From: Flavobacteriaceae bacterium
Lineage (GTDB): Bacteria; Bacteroidota; Bacteroidia; Flavobacteriales; Flavobacteriaceae
Length of the DNA: 5,645 nucleotides
NCBI GenBank assembly: GCA_002687665.1
Contig: NZAX01000067.1
Location: 18,202-23,846 of the forward strand
Direction: 5' to 3'
In this document: positions 5,593 through 5,645 of the stretch, one piece after another
How the letters are laid out: each line of letters starts with the position of its first letter
Numbering within the stretch: the first letter of the stretch is position 1
Notes under the pieces: generated by a model
Databases searched by the model: none
Told to the model about the DNA's origin: nothing
The model's input: the letters and a program-made list of their open reading frames with translations, nothing else
Position numbers and translations under genes: made by a program

Positions 5593-5645
5593 GTGTCTAA
5601 AAAAATCTTTCTTATTATTACAGTATTACTTTTTTGGGGGTGTTT
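5593..5645 (+). CDS. Second lipoprotein, N-terminal fragment (cut by window edge)
   Basis: A GTG at 5593, 2 bp after the previous stop, opens a frame that stays open to the window end. The translation is a compact lipoprotein signal peptide: MSKK, a hydrophobic core IFLIITVLLF, then the lipobox FWGC with Cys17 encoded at 5641-5643. No ATG is available in this frame, so GTG is the best start. The tight spacing implies co-transcription and probably translational coupling with the propeller gene. Seventeen residues do not allow a function call. In Bacteroidota, SCO/thioredoxin-like lipoproteins are one family I associate with such neighbours, but nothing visible here proves that. Confidence 0.68.
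   Translation, partial: MSKKIFLIITVLLFWGC

Overview
The window looks like a chromosomal segment of a Bacteroidota bacterium, most likely a marine or soil flavobacterium (Flavobacteriaceae). Reasons: AT-rich DNA, no Shine-Dalgarno sequences before the genes, several exact matches to the Bacteroidota promoter -7 motif TAnnTTTG just upstream of genes, a Bacteroidota-type lycopene cyclase, and a lipoprotein with a Bacteroidota-style surface-export signal. I see no RNA gene, insertion sequence, CRISPR array or sign of recent transfer. The region reads as ordinary core chromosome and I do not see a new defence or mobile system.

Layout, left to right. (1) 1-65, minus: the first 21 codons of a gene whose translation looks like the N-terminal helix of a TetR/AcrR-type regulator, apparently starting at TTG. 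(2) 66-184: divergent control region with a convincing minus-strand promoter and short repeats. (3) 185-1162, plus: a short-chain trans-polyprenyl diphosphate synthase, probably geranylgeranyl diphosphate (C20) synthase. (4) 1159-2292, minus: lycopene beta-cyclase (crtY), whose stop codon overlaps that of the synthase within one CTAG. (5) 2293-2377: divergent promoter region. (6) 2378-3193, plus: a ZIP (GufA/ZupT-like) metal transporter. (7) 3185-4237, minus: thiamine-monophosphate kinase (thiL), overlapping the transporter tail-to-tail by 9 bp. (8) 4238-4324: divergent promoter region. (9) 4325-5590, plus: an LVIVD-repeat, choice-of-anchor-B-type beta-propeller lipoprotein. (10) 5593-5645, plus: the start of a second lipoprotein gene, GTG start, 2 bp after the previous stop, cut by the window edge.

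How they fit together: the synthase makes the C20 precursor of carotenoids and the cyclase performs a late step of the same pathway (lycopene to beta-carotene), so the left half is part of a carotenoid locus, possibly under the flanking TetR-like regulator. The ZIP transporter (divalent metal uptake) and ThiL (last step of thiamine diphosphate synthesis) have no obvious functional link to it. The right end starts a probable two-gene lipoprotein operon. The complete genes alternate strand, so each convergent pair overlaps at its stops and each divergent pair shares a short (85-119 bp) promoter region.
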